Assembly (NCBI GenBank): GCA_937968035.1
Contig: CALBTS010000559.1
Location: 1-40,350 of the forward strand
DNA: 40,350 nt
Source of the DNA: an uncultured Methanomethylovorans sp.
Lineage (GTDB): Archaea; Halobacteriota; Methanosarcinia; Methanosarcinales; Methanosarcinaceae
Direction: 5' to 3'
Numbering within the stretch: position 1 is the stretch's first letter; every line of letters begins with the position of its first letter. The translations under genes were made by a program, and so were the position numbers. A model generated the notes under the pieces. It saw only the letters and a program-made list of their open reading frames with translations. It made no database searches and had not been told where the DNA came from. Of the stretch, positions 1 to 8,694 are shown in pieces.

Positions 1-113
1 TTACTGGAATAAATACCAGTATACTGCGAATTTCCTTTAAGGAAGACGGGTACGTTAATGAATATTGGGATATGATATCCATCCGGTTTGTTCTTAAAAA
101 TCAGACTCAATAA
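1..113 (+). CDS. 3' end of an unidentified protein (partial)
   Basis: An open frame runs in from the left edge (first full codon at 3) and ends at TAA 111-113, giving 36 residues. It reads like real protein (…FKEDGYVNEYWDMISIRF…) and sits tail-to-tail with the methyltransferase that ends at 126, leaving only 12 bases. I do not recognise the family. Because an archaellum operon follows, an archaellin or secreted protein is conceivable, but nothing in these residues shows it. Confidence 0.5.
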   Translation, partial: TGINTSILRISFKEDGYVNEYWDMISIRFVLKNQTQ

Positions 114-125
114 ATTAAGTAAGGA

Positions 126-1250
126 TCACTGGATCTTCTCGCAGATGTAAGCTATTTTTTCTCTGGCAAAAAGAATTGCCTTCCTTTCTCCTTTCAGGTC
201 CCTTTCAAGTTTATTGCGAATATCCCAATACATAGCGGGATCTACCTCTGCTCGCAGTAATACCTTACCATATCTTCGTTTTTTAAGCTCACTGTTTATG
301 GTCTCAGGTACGAACTCGACACTAAAGACCATTGTATAGGTGTTCTTTATTATGGGATGGTCCACAAGAGTATTTGAGGTCAGCATCAAACGTTTGTTGT
401 CCATTCGGAAGATAGATGTTCCTTCTTTAAGTTCTGTAATGAGTTCAGGCAGCAACTCAGCTTTTACTACGGATGGGTCGGGCTCATACAGGTATCTTCC
501 GGGTTTTTTTACATCAACCATCTCGATCTCTTCAACATGCCCGGTTTTTCCACACAGTTTTATTGATCCAGGCAAGGAAAGTGCAGATCTGCTGCAGGAC
601 TTAAGCCTTCCAAAATACAGATCCAGCCGATTAAGTTCTCCATCCAGGGAAAGGTATTCAAGCTCACAATCAAAATTTATTCTGTCAGGGGGCAATTGAG
701 GAGGTGCCTCAAAAACAAAGTTACTTGTCTTTTCGGAATATGCTGTCAGTACGTCAGGTATGTGTGGAGTCAGATTATATATGTCACGCTTATCTTCTGT
801 TGCAGCTCTTGCAGGATCAGAGAATACAACATCCACTGCAGGTATCTGTTCAAGCACATCCTCTGAGAGCGCATCCCCGCAAATGAATTCCACATTGTCC
901 AAACCAAACAGCCTGCAGTTCTTTCTGGCAAGCTCTATTTTAGCAGGTTCGATCTCAATGGCATATACAATATCACACTCTCGTGCAAAATATACTGTTT
1001 GTCCTCCAATTCCACAGCTTATGTCCGCAAGACTGGAGCATTTGAGTCTTTTTGCCCTATATGCAGCCACTGGCCATGGTGTTGCAAAGCGCAGGCCATC
1101 TTTATCAGAAAATAATCGCTTTTCAAAATTCTTTTTTCGTGTCACCTGGATCAAATCATTAAGGGTCTTAATACATTTAAACCGATCCGTCTGCAAAGAA
1201 CTGCTTAATGTGCTTTTACTTGGAATATAATTATATAATATTGAGGACAT
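126..1250 (-). CDS. Class I SAM-dependent methyltransferase, THUMP-like/RNA-methyltransferase type
   Basis: The protein is about 374 aa and carries a Rossmann methyltransferase core. The SAM-binding motif ADISCGIGG lies at about residues 75-83, an acidic EIEP loop follows, and motif IV SDPAR is at about 144-148. After the core comes a roughly 200-residue C-terminal region ending in a basic, THUMP-like section (LKGERKAILFAREKIAYI). Proteins of this form are annotated as class I methyltransferases with a THUMP-like domain, and their substrate, probably RNA, is unproven. I chose the ATG at 1250. An ATG at 1304 would add an 18-residue hydrophobic stretch unlike a cytosolic methyltransferase and would leave only 16 bases to the divergent archaellum operon. 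The true start could be further inside. Confidence 0.75.
   Translation of the reverse strand: MSSILYNYIPSKSTLSSSLQTDRFKCIKTLNDLIQVTRKKNFEKRLFSDKDGLRFATPWPVAAYRAKRLKCSSLADISCGIGGQTVYFARECDIVYAIEIEPAKIELARKNCRLFGLDNVEFICGDALSEDVLEQIPAVDVVFSDPARAATEDKRDIYNLTPHIPDVLTAYSEKTSNFVFEAPPQLPPDRINFDCELEYLSLDGELNRLDLYFGRLKSCSRSALSLPGSIKLCGKTGHVEEIEMVDVKKPGRYLYEPDPSVVKAELLPELITELKEGTSIFRMDNKRLMLTSNTLVDHPIIKNTYTMVFSVEFVPETINSELKKRRYGKVLLRAEVDPAMYWDIRNKLERDLKGERKAILFAREKIAYICEKIQ
1226..1240 (+). promoter_or_regulatory. Candidate TATA box for the archaellum operon
   Basis: An AT-rich, near-palindromic stretch (aattatataatatt) lies about 85 bases before arlCDE and is the best TATA-like element upstream of it. 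It would give a leader of about 60 bases. It overlaps the 5' end of the divergent methyltransferase gene, so the call is weak. Confidence 0.3.
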
Positions 1251-1320
1251 ACATATCAGCACTATAGCAGTCTGAATGCATGTTACAATGTGGAATTCAA
1301 GCAAATCCTAAAGGTCTAAG

Positions 1321-2610
1321 ATGGCAGGGCTTGGCGACAAGATCAAGAACATAAGTTCTCTTCTGAAAAAAGGAGGTAAAAATAAATCGACCAATTCTCC
1401 ATTCAGTGGTAACTCTGATCCGTTTTCCAATGCTCCTCCTGGTCTTGGCCTAGTACCTGATCTCTCAGCAGGGATGCCTCACTCCCAGAGTGGTATTTCC
1501 CCTCCTGGAATGCCTCCGGGTATTTCCTCTCCTCAAAAACCCGGTCAGTCTGGTCCACTTGGTGGTTTTCCTCCTGGGATGCAAACTCCTGCAGAGAAGC
1601 CATCTGTTGATGCCGCGGCACTGGAAGCTAATAATAAGAAAATAAAGGAGATAGAGGGTAAAATTGCAAAAGCAGAAGTTAGCCTCTCAATGGTGCAGAA
1701 GGAGAATGAAGAAGTAAGCAAAACAGTGGCAAAGATGGATAAGAACATCCTCGAATTGCTATCTTTATACGAGATCGTTTCTAACCAGGTGAACCCTTTT
1801 GTAGGTGATGATGCCGGAGGGAGGGCAACCCTGGAAAGGTTCGACAAGACTGAAAAAAGGATCAATGAACTAGGTAATATGCTTGTGATGCTGAAGAACG
1901 ATCTAGATTCTTTTTCGCAGCGCATAAGTTCTTCAGGAGCTATAGACTCGGTTAGTGAAAAGATAAAGGATATGGAAACAAAGTTCGATGCTTTTGCAGA
2001 TGCAATGGCTATGATGCACGAAAGCATCAATAATCTTTCTGAACAGACAAAGGAGCTAACTGAAAAAAATATTCTGGTGGATAATAACATTCTTGAGCTC
2101 TCAGAAACGATCAGTAAAATCTCTCTGAGAGTTGAAGATATAGAGAAAAATGGGGCTAAAACACTAAAAAATCAGATTTCTACATCTTTATCTCAGGATA
2201 TCCCCTCAGAAGGATCAAATCCAAATGATCCGGAGAAACTTCAGGAGAAAAATCCTCTTGTAAGATTGGATGCCATACGCAAGGATCCCACAAGTGTCGT
2301 TGTCCTCCTTAACTGGATAGAGTTCCTTATGGAAAGGGTAGGAAGGAACAATTTGATGGATGCTCTTGACTATTATGTTGATATCGGCTGGATAAGCGAT
2401 AATGTCCGGTCGGATATAATGGCCTATGCAAGAGGGATCGACTATTATGTAGAGAAGCCTACATGGCGCCTTCTCCCAGAGGACCACACTAAATCCCTGC
2501 TTTTTATAGAACGGTTATGTGGCCGCAAGATAGACAAGAACATGCTGAGCAGTGTTGATCGGGAGATGTCAAAGGTAAAGCACGGACTGGAGGAATTATA
2601 TGGGCTTTGA
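1321..2610 (+). CDS. arlCDE: Archaellum accessory protein, fused ArlC/ArlD/ArlE (FlaCDE)
   Basis: This is the first gene of the archaellum motor operon. ArlC/D/E proteins form the cytosolic ring around the ArlH-ArlI motor and, in euryarchaea, connect it to the chemotaxis adaptor CheF. The 429 aa show a short amphipathic N-terminus, a Gly/Pro/Met-rich low-complexity linker at about residues 25-95, and a long coiled coil with an FlaC-like section at about 100-165 (ending NPFVGDD) running to about 290. The C-terminal FlaD/E domain covers about 305-429 (LLNWIEFLMERVG, ARGIDYYVEKPTW). An AAGGT ribosome site lies 5 bases before the ATG. The end overlaps arlF by 11 bases. Separate C, D and E genes in Methanococcus correspond to this single protein. 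The family assignment is firm. Confidence 0.9.
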   Translation: MAGLGDKIKNISSLLKKGGKNKSTNSPFSGNSDPFSNAPPGLGLVPDLSAGMPHSQSGISPPGMPPGISSPQKPGQSGPLGGFPPGMQTPAEKPSVDAAALEANNKKIKEIEGKIAKAEVSLSMVQKENEEVSKTVAKMDKNILELLSLYEIVSNQVNPFVGDDAGGRATLERFDKTEKRINELGNMLVMLKNDLDSFSQRISSSGAIDSVSEKIKDMETKFDAFADAMAMMHESINNLSEQTKELTEKNILVDNNILELSETISKISLRVEDIEKNGAKTLKNQISTSLSQDIPSEGSNPNDPEKLQEKNPLVRLDAIRKDPTSVVVLLNWIEFLMERVGRNNLMDALDYYVDIGWISDNVRSDIMAYARGIDYYVEKPTWRLLPEDHTKSLLFIERLCGRKIDKNMLSSVDREMSKVKHGLEELYGL

Positions 2611-3034
2611 GACATCCGTTGTATTGACCATTTTCTTTGTGTCTGTAATGATCATGGCCACAATGTCATATACCACTATCAGTTCTTCTAATGACTTGCT
2701 ATCGTCTTCTGCTGATGAGCATTATTCCCTTATTAATAAGAAATTGCATACCGATGTGCAGATCGTTGGTTCAAGTGCTATTATCCACAATTCGACTTAC
2801 CAGCTGTCCCTGGAGGTTCTAAATACGGGCAGTGAAACTTTGAGGTCGGATGAACTAGAGGTACTCGTTGATGGTGTCTATAAGCCTTATTCACTTGCAG
2901 CAAATGCTACCACCACATGGACTCCACAAACCTCTGTCGCCTTAAACATCTATGATCTATCAGGTTTTGGTGACCATAGGTTAAAAGTAGTTACTGAGAA
3001 CGGGATCTGCGATTATTATTCGTATAACATTTGA
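2600..3034 (+). CDS. arlF: Archaellum stator protein ArlF (FlaF)
   Basis: The 144 aa have one N-terminal membrane helix at about residues 7-25 (VVLTIFFVSVMIMATMS) and a beta-rich extracytoplasmic domain ending GFGDHRLKVVTENG, the usual ArlF layout. ArlF binds the S-layer and, with ArlG, anchors the archaellum motor. The start lies inside the end of arlCDE, with GGAGG six bases before the ATG, so the two are probably translationally coupled. The outer domain holds two N-X-S/T sequons (N64, N102), possible targets of the AglB encoded further right. Confidence 0.88.
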   Translation: MGFETSVVLTIFFVSVMIMATMSYTTISSSNDLLSSSADEHYSLINKKLHTDVQIVGSSAIIHNSTYQLSLEVLNTGSETLRSDELEVLVDGVYKPYSLAANATTTWTPQTSVALNIYDLSGFGDHRLKVVTENGICDYYSYNI

Positions 3035-3055
3035 GGCCAGATGCTCTAGGAATCA

Positions 3056-3081
3056 ATATATACTAATAATAATATATTATT
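3056..3081 (+). promoter_or_regulatory. AT-rich palindrome and TATA-like element before arlG
   Basis: The only sizeable gap inside the arl operon (3035-3088) contains tatatac at about 3058-3064 followed by a perfect 14-bp palindrome, aataatatattatt, at 3068-3081. A TATA box there would place a transcript start close to the ATG at 3089, so an internal promoter with a very short or absent leader is possible. No direct evidence of activity exists in the sequence. Confidence 0.35.
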
Positions 3082-3088
3082 CTTCTAT

Positions 3089-3616
3089 ATGTTTGATCAT
3101 CCTGAGGTTGACAGAACAGTGTTCAGTACACGACAATTCAGTAAGTTCTCTGCAGACAAGGCAGGTGAAACTGCAATTACCCACATGATATTCTTCATAG
3201 CAGCTGTTATCATAGCGATGGGTGTTGTTGCTGTTCTTTCCGTAAATATTCAGTCACTTACAGGAGCCACTTATTTAGGAAACAAAGTTCTATCCGATCA
3301 GATCCGCACAGATATTACGATAATAAATGATCCAGAGATCGTACCTTACAACAGTTACGAGAAACGCTACACTTTCTATGCAAAGAATACAGGAGTTTCT
3401 GAACTTAATACTGAGTTTATTACCATCCTGGTCGATGGGATGCTCATAGAGCCTTCTGATGTGCAAAGCAGTGTAATAGACGGGGATGTGGTATGGCGTC
3501 CGGGAGATGTACTGGTCGTCAACGTAACAATGTCATCAGCTCTTAGTCATGGTGATCATCGTGTTCATATCACTGCTGAGAATGGAAAGTCCGGGTCGAT
3601 GAGTTTTATAACATGA
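3089..3616 (+). CDS. arlG: Archaellum stator protein ArlG (FlaG)
   Basis: The 175 aa contain a single membrane helix at about residues 32-53 (HMIFFIAAVIIAMGVVAVL) preceded by an archaellin-like GETAITH segment. A beta-sandwich outer domain (LVDGMLIEPSDVQ, SHGDHRVHITAENG) parallels that of ArlF. ArlG forms filaments capped by ArlF and links the motor to the S-layer. One sequon (N145-V-T) lies in the outer domain. The start is uncertain. ATG 3089 has no ribosome site and may be leaderless. GTG 3119 has GAGGT about ten bases before it and would remove the first ten residues without touching the helix. Confidence 0.87.
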   Translation: MFDHPEVDRTVFSTRQFSKFSADKAGETAITHMIFFIAAVIIAMGVVAVLSVNIQSLTGATYLGNKVLSDQIRTDITIINDPEIVPYNSYEKRYTFYAKNTGVSELNTEFITILVDGMLIEPSDVQSSVIDGDVVWRPGDVLVVNVTMSSALSHGDHRVHITAENGKSGSMSFIT

Positions 3617-3631
3617 ATGTGAGGTATACAT

Positions 3632-4327
3632 TTGGCAGACGTTTATCCATTTAGCATTTCCAGGGATGAGTTCAATGACAAACTGGGCGGAGGTTTTCCA
3701 TCCGGTTCCTTTGTAGTAATAGAAGGTGGTAGTGGCGGGGGAAAAAGTACCATTACCCAGCGTCTGACATATGGGTTCATAGAGAACAAGACCAGTGTAA
3801 CTCTGGTCTCTACACAGCTTACTACCAAGGGTTTTATAAATCAGATGTATTCTCTTGACTATCCCATTGCACCTTATCTTCTGAACGGCACCCTGCTTTA
3901 CATACCTGTCATTCCTCTTGTTCAGGCTGCAAAATCCCGTCTGGACTTTGTTGAAAGACTAATGAGCGCAGAAGAACTTTTCGATAAAGATGTGATCATA
4001 ATAGATACAATATCATCCCTTATCAAATACAGTGCAAACATTGAAAAAAGCCTGGACCTCATCTCCTTCTTCAAGAAACTCAATGGTATTGGCAAAGTGA
4101 TCATTCTCACAATAGAACCCAGCCAGCTCAGCGAAGAAATAACTTCTATGTTCAGGTCAAGTTGCGATATATATATCACGCTGAAGTCAAGGCCCATGGC
4201 GAATGAGGTCAAGAGGACTGTAGTTGTCAATAAGTTCACTGGTGCTAAGGGGCCTGTAGGACAGATGATAGGTTTCAGGATCGAACCCAAGGTTGGTCTG
4301 GTAGTGGAGATAGCTTCTGTTTCATGA
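3632..4327 (+). CDS. arlH: Archaellum ATP-binding protein ArlH (FlaH), KaiC/RecA-like
   Basis: The 231 aa form a single KaiC-like RecA domain. The Walker A motif GGSGGGKST is at residues 32-40 and the Walker B motif VIIIDT at 121-126. ArlH binds ATP and sits on the ArlI hexamer inside the ArlCDE ring, regulating assembly or switching. The start is TTG at 3632 with GTGAGGT at 3619-3625. It lies 15 bases after arlG, so it belongs to the same transcript. The downstream gap to arlI is 17 bases. Confidence 0.92.
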   Translation: MADVYPFSISRDEFNDKLGGGFPSGSFVVIEGGSGGGKSTITQRLTYGFIENKTSVTLVSTQLTTKGFINQMYSLDYPIAPYLLNGTLLYIPVIPLVQAAKSRLDFVERLMSAEELFDKDVIIIDTISSLIKYSANIEKSLDLISFFKKLNGIGKVIILTIEPSQLSEEITSMFRSSCDIYITLKSRPMANEVKRTVVVNKFTGAKGPVGQMIGFRIEPKVGLVVEIASVS

Positions 4328-4344
4328 TACAGGAGGTTATGTGA

Positions 4345-6003
4345 ATGGATGCTGATTTCCAGAAAGCCATACAAAGGAATCCTCATCTTGGTGAGTATAT
4401 AGAGAAATTCAAGAAAGAAAAAGGTTCAGATTCAGAGCCCCAATTCCTTGTAAGCTTGTCAAAGGACATTGAAATTGATAATGTCAATATCATCCTTCCT
4501 GTGGGGGACCCTATCTTCATCCATATTTATGGTACTCCTGAAATGGGTGAGATCAAATACTATACCATAGAACCTGGCCTATCGGAGAAGGAAAAGAAGA
4601 AGTATGACACTATCATGAGCCTTATCCTTGAAAAATCTGCAAAGGAGCCCATACCACAATCTGAGGCAGATCTAAAAGAACTGATCACTAAACTATTGAA
4701 CAGTTCAGTGGACGTGGGTGCAGGAGGGGACATCGAAGATGACACAAAAGGAACAGGTGTCATACAAAAACTTATTCCTGTGAAGAAAAAAGTGCCAGTG
4801 AGTCAGCAGGAGTACAATAAGATACTGTACTATATAGAAAGGAATATCATTGGTTCAGGTCCCATAGAGCCTATTATCAGGGACCCTTATCTTGAGGATA
4901 TCCACAGTATAGGTGTAAGTGGTGTGTTCATTGTTCACAAGATCTTCGGAATGCTTCAGACGGATATCACTTTTGGGGATGATGCAGGACTTGATAGCTG
5001 GCTGCGCAGTATGAGTGAGCGGATAGGCCGTCCTGTAAGTGATGCCCGCCCGATAGCTGATGGTGCCCTGCCTGATGGTTCACGTATCAACATCATATAC
5101 AGTCCTGATATCAGCCGCAGAGGTAGCAGTTTCACAATGCGTAAGTTCATGGAGGTCCCTGTGAGCGTAGTACAACTTATCAAATGGGGTGCCCTCAGTG
5201 CCGAGATGGCAGCTTACATGTGGATCTGTCTGGAGAACGGTCAGAGTGTTTTCTTCAGTGGAGAAACAGCAAGTGGTAAGACCACAATGCTGAACGCATG
5301 TCTGTGCTTTGTCAATCCAAAATCCAAAATATACACTGCAGAGGACACAGCAGAAGTGCAACCTCCACAACCTGTATGGCAGCAGCTGATCACACGTGAG
5401 GATGGGCCGGTGGACTCAAGAGTAGACACTTTCGTATTGCTGAAAGCCGCATTACGTTCAAGGCCTAATTATATCATTGTGGGTGAGATACGAGGAGTGG
5501 AAGGAGCAGTAGCTTTCCAGGGCATGCAGACGGGCCATCCTGTAATGGCAACTTTCCACGCATCAGCAGTTACCAAGATGATACAGCGTCTTACAGGTGA
5601 TCCTATTAACGTACCTGTGACTTTCATCGATAACCTGAACATTGCCATGATCCTCTCTGCAGTGTACAGGAAAGGTAAGTTCCTAAGGCGTTGCCTTGCT
5701 ATAGAGGAGATCGAAGGATATTATGAAGAAGCAGGTGGTGTGGTCACAAGGGCTGTTTTCCAGTGGGACCCTGAAAATGATAAACATATCTTCCGTGGAC
5801 TTAATAATAGTTACATTCTTGAAAACAAGATCGCTACAAAATTAGGTTACGATGACAAACGTAAGATCTATCAGGACCTGCTCCTACGTGCCAGGATATT
5901 GAACGAAATGCGTTCCAGGGGCATAGAGGAATATTATGAGGTGCTGGAGGTCATAGTCAATTTCTACAAACATGGTGTTGAAGGTTTACCGTTCTCAGTA
6001 TAA
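4345..6003 (+). CDS. arlI: Archaellum assembly and rotation ATPase ArlI (FlaI)
   Basis: A type II/IV secretion ATPase of 552 aa that powers both archaellum assembly and rotation. The N-terminal domain is followed by the hexamerising core (IGSGPIEPIIRDPYLEDI at about 169-186). Walker A, GETASGKTT, is at 306-314 and the Walker B-type segment YIIVGEIRG lies at about 376-384, with a His box near GHPVMATFHA. GGAGG lies about eight bases before the ATG. The region at about 100-150 (acidic and glycine-rich) looks like a flexible linker. Length and motifs fit a complete protein. Confidence 0.95.
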   Translation: MDADFQKAIQRNPHLGEYIEKFKKEKGSDSEPQFLVSLSKDIEIDNVNIILPVGDPIFIHIYGTPEMGEIKYYTIEPGLSEKEKKKYDTIMSLILEKSAKEPIPQSEADLKELITKLLNSSVDVGAGGDIEDDTKGTGVIQKLIPVKKKVPVSQQEYNKILYYIERNIIGSGPIEPIIRDPYLEDIHSIGVSGVFIVHKIFGMLQTDITFGDDAGLDSWLRSMSERIGRPVSDARPIADGALPDGSRINIIYSPDISRRGSSFTMRKFMEVPVSVVQLIKWGALSAEMAAYMWICLENGQSVFFSGETASGKTTMLNACLCFVNPKSKIYTAEDTAEVQPPQPVWQQLITREDGPVDSRVDTFVLLKAALRSRPNYIIVGEIRGVEGAVAFQGMQTGHPVMATFHASAVTKMIQRLTGDPINVPVTFIDNLNIAMILSAVYRKGKFLRRCLAIEEIEGYYEEAGGVVTRAVFQWDPENDKHIFRGLNNSYILENKIATKLGYDDKRKIYQDLLLRARILNEMRSRGIEEYYEVLEVIVNFYKHGVEGLPFSV

Positions 6004-6014
6004 AGGTGTATGTG

Positions 6015-7667
6015 ATGTACAGTAAGGCATTCCATTGTATGGGTGTGGAACCGACAGCTTACATGAAAAAGATCGCTATACCTGTCATAGCATTCGGTTT
6101 TATCTTTTCCTTTTTACTTTATGCTGCGCTACCTACTTTATTTGAGGGAAGCACCAGGGTTATTCCCATCATGATCCCTGTAATTTGCATCCTCTTTGCA
6201 GTATATTACCCGCTTTCCATCTATGGGGGGCAAGCATCTCGCATTGATAACAACATGCATTATTATATCACTCAAATGGGCTCCATTGCCACCGCTGAAA
6301 CTCCGCGGCTTGATATAATAAGGATCGTTTCCGATAACCTTGAATATAAGGAGCTAGCCACTGAAACAAAAAAGATCTACAATCTTGTTACTGTGTGGAA
6401 TATGAGCCTTGCTGAAGCATGCAGGTTCATTTCCAAGAGAACACCATCTGTTATATTTGAGGACTTTCTGGACAGATTCGCTCATGGTTTACAGTCAGGA
6501 GAGAATATCAAAGCCTTTCTTTTTGCGGAGCAGAATGTTGTCATGAACGAATATGAATCCATGTACAACAGTGCTATGTATAATGTTGAGATCATCAAGG
6601 AACTCTTCGTTTCATTGGTAATGTCTCTTATATTCCTTGCATCTTTTGCCGTTATCATGCCGGTGATAACAGGAATGGATGCAATACTTCTCATGTCAAT
6701 GGTGGTAGTAACGTTCATTATAACGGATGTTGTGATGCTTCTGTTCACAAAAGGTAAGGTGCCGAAGGATCCTCTGTGGAGCAAATCTCACATAATTCCT
6801 GACTATAAGCTCAAATTATACCGTTCGATCCCTATTTCTATAGGGGCATGTATCCTTGTTACTATTGCTGTTCTGCTTTACGGAAAAATTGTCACACCCA
6901 TCGCTATTGCACTTTGCTTGACCCCTCTTGTGTACACAGGAAGGGTGTGCCGCAAGATCGAGAAAAGTATCAGGCGCAGGGATGAGAATTTTCCTGCCTT
7001 TATCAGGTCTCTTGGAAGCTCGGCAGGTGCCAGGGGTGGAGTGATAGATGAAGCATTGAAAGCATTGCGTATCCATGATTTTGGTCCTCTTACAAAAGAT
7101 GTGAACGAGCTGTACAAGAGACTAAACACCAGGATCGACAAGTTCAAATCATGGGAGTTCTTTTCCGCAAATACGGGCAGTCATCTTATTCAGAGGTTCT
7201 GTGTAATGTTCGTTGAGTCAACTAACCTTGGAGGCAAGCCTGAGATCATAGGCGATATCATAGCTACGAATTTCCACAGGATAGTGACTCTAAGAAAAAA
7301 GAGGGTTCAATCTGCATCGAGCCTTGTGGGAGTATTTTACGGTCTTACTGCCGGAATTGGTTTTACGATGTACATTTCCGTGGGTGTGATCGACCTGATG
7401 CAGAGTATGTTCGCCAGTGTGGAAATGCCTGCGGGGATGTCCATGGGCATGATTATCTATACGAATATAGGAGACGTTGAAGTATTGTCTTTGATGGTAT
7501 TGCTCATCATGATTGCACATTCTCTGATGTCTGCACTTCTGATCAGGGTTGTGGACGGGGGTCATCTTCTCAGTGCTACCATCGACTTTGTGATAATGGT
7601 GTGGATATCAGGTATTACGGCTGTGATCACGAAGGCTTCCATATGGTCGCTTTTGGGTATGAGTTGA
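6015..7667 (+). CDS. arlJ: Archaellum membrane platform protein ArlJ (FlaJ)
   Basis: About 550 aa with two T2SSF-type cytoplasmic domains (one around residues 85-190, the second around 310-440) and several groups of membrane helices (near 25-65, 200-245, 265-310, and a C-terminal set after about 440). ArlJ is the membrane core on which ArlI acts. I chose ATG 6015 because AAGGTG at 6003-6008 lies six bases before it. A GTG at 6006 would add three residues but sits inside that ribosome site. It is the last gene of the operon and ends 28 bases from the convergent leuB. Confidence 0.92.
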   Translation: MYSKAFHCMGVEPTAYMKKIAIPVIAFGFIFSFLLYAALPTLFEGSTRVIPIMIPVICILFAVYYPLSIYGGQASRIDNNMHYYITQMGSIATAETPRLDIIRIVSDNLEYKELATETKKIYNLVTVWNMSLAEACRFISKRTPSVIFEDFLDRFAHGLQSGENIKAFLFAEQNVVMNEYESMYNSAMYNVEIIKELFVSLVMSLIFLASFAVIMPVITGMDAILLMSMVVVTFIITDVVMLLFTKGKVPKDPLWSKSHIIPDYKLKLYRSIPISIGACILVTIAVLLYGKIVTPIAIALCLTPLVYTGRVCRKIEKSIRRRDENFPAFIRSLGSSAGARGGVIDEALKALRIHDFGPLTKDVNELYKRLNTRIDKFKSWEFFSANTGSHLIQRFCVMFVESTNLGGKPEIIGDIIATNFHRIVTLRKKRVQSASSLVGVFYGLTAGIGFTMYISVGVIDLMQSMFASVEMPAGMSMGMIIYTNIGDVEVLSLMVLLIMIAHSLMSALLIRVVDGGHLLSATIDFVIMVWISGITAVITKASIWSLLGMS

Positions 7668-7695
7668 CAGAAATGTAACTGAAAAATCCGTATAT

Positions 7696-8694
7696 TCAAT
7701 CAATAAGTTGTCGAACACGGTCTGCAATGGCCTCTCCCACTTCTTTTGTGGTGGCCTTGCCTCCAAGATCGGATGTGACCATTTTTTGGTTTATGCTATA
7801 TTCTATGGCATCCTGTACCACTTTTGCCTGTTCTGTCAATTCATACCATTCAAGCATCATCTTCATACTCAAAATGGCAGCAATGGGATTAGCTATACCT
7901 TTTCCGGCTATGTCAGGAGCACTTCCGTGAACGGGTTCAAAGAACGCATGTTCTTTTCCGATGTTCGCACTTGGTACCAGCCCAAGCCCGCCAACCAGGG
8001 CGGCAGCCATATCGCTAAGTATATCCCCGAACAGGTTTGTGGTCACTATGACATCGTATCTGTTCGGGTGTACGATAAGGTTGTAGGCCATGGAATCTAC
8101 CAAAGTGTCGTGATATTCCACATGATAGGACGAGGCTGTTTCACGGCACACGTCCAGGAATAACCTGTCAGATTTAAGTACGTTGGATTTATGGACTATC
8201 TCCACACGGTTTTGCCTGCTTTTTGCAAGCTTGCAGGCGTAATCAGCTATCCTTGCCGATCCTTTGCGGGTAATAACCCTTTTAGTATACGCTACATCCT
8301 CATGTATCTCTTCTATGCCGGAGTACATGCCTTCTGTGTTCTCCCGCACTATCACCAGGTTGAAATCATTTCTCCCCGTGACACCCATGATCCCATCTAT
8401 AGGTTTTATGGGGCGGATATTGGCATACATGTCAAGCTCCTTGCGTATTGTGAGGAGCACGCTCTTATAAGCAGGGTCAGATGGTGTTGTAATAGCTCCA
8501 AACAGGATACAATCGCATTCCTTCAGGGTATCGAGGTCATCGTCTGTGATGGCAGAGCCTGTCCTTTCCCATTTCCCGTATCCAAGTTCCACAGGTATCT
8601 TTTCCAAAGGCAGGGCAAGGGCATCAAGAACATCTATAGCCGCAGGTATTACCTCTTTGCCTATCCCATCTCCTTCCACCACTGCAATTTTCAT
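7696..8694 (-). CDS. leuB: 3-isopropylmalate dehydrogenase LeuB (or homoisocitrate dehydrogenase AksF)
   Basis: A beta-decarboxylating dehydrogenase of 332 aa. It shows the N-terminal VEGDGIGKEV motif, the substrate-binding RENTEGMYSGIE segment, the metal/NAD region TTNLFGDILSDMAAALVGG and the adenine-binding EPVHGSAPDIAGKG. It oxidises and decarboxylates 3-isopropylmalate in leucine synthesis. Methanogens carry a close paralogue, AksF, that does the matching step on homoisocitrate for coenzyme B. Nearby leuD supports a leucine or 2-oxoacid elongation role but does not separate the two. A GGTGA site precedes the ATG, which overlaps the stop of the upstream unknown gene by four bases (ATGA). 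Confidence 0.88.
   Translation of the reverse strand: MKIAVVEGDGIGKEVIPAAIDVLDALALPLEKIPVELGYGKWERTGSAITDDDLDTLKECDCILFGAITTPSDPAYKSVLLTIRKELDMYANIRPIKPIDGIMGVTGRNDFNLVIVRENTEGMYSGIEEIHEDVAYTKRVITRKGSARIADYACKLAKSRQNRVEIVHKSNVLKSDRLFLDVCRETASSYHVEYHDTLVDSMAYNLIVHPNRYDVIVTTNLFGDILSDMAAALVGGLGLVPSANIGKEHAFFEPVHGSAPDIAGKGIANPIAAILSMKMMLEWYELTEQAKVVQDAIEYSINQKMVTSDLGGKATTKEVGEAIADRVRQLID

Noticed and set aside
1251..1304. An N-terminal hydrophobic extension of the methyltransferase from ATG 1304
   Set aside because: The added residues resemble a membrane helix, which does not suit a cytosolic methyltransferase, and the extension would use almost the whole gap to the archaellum operon.
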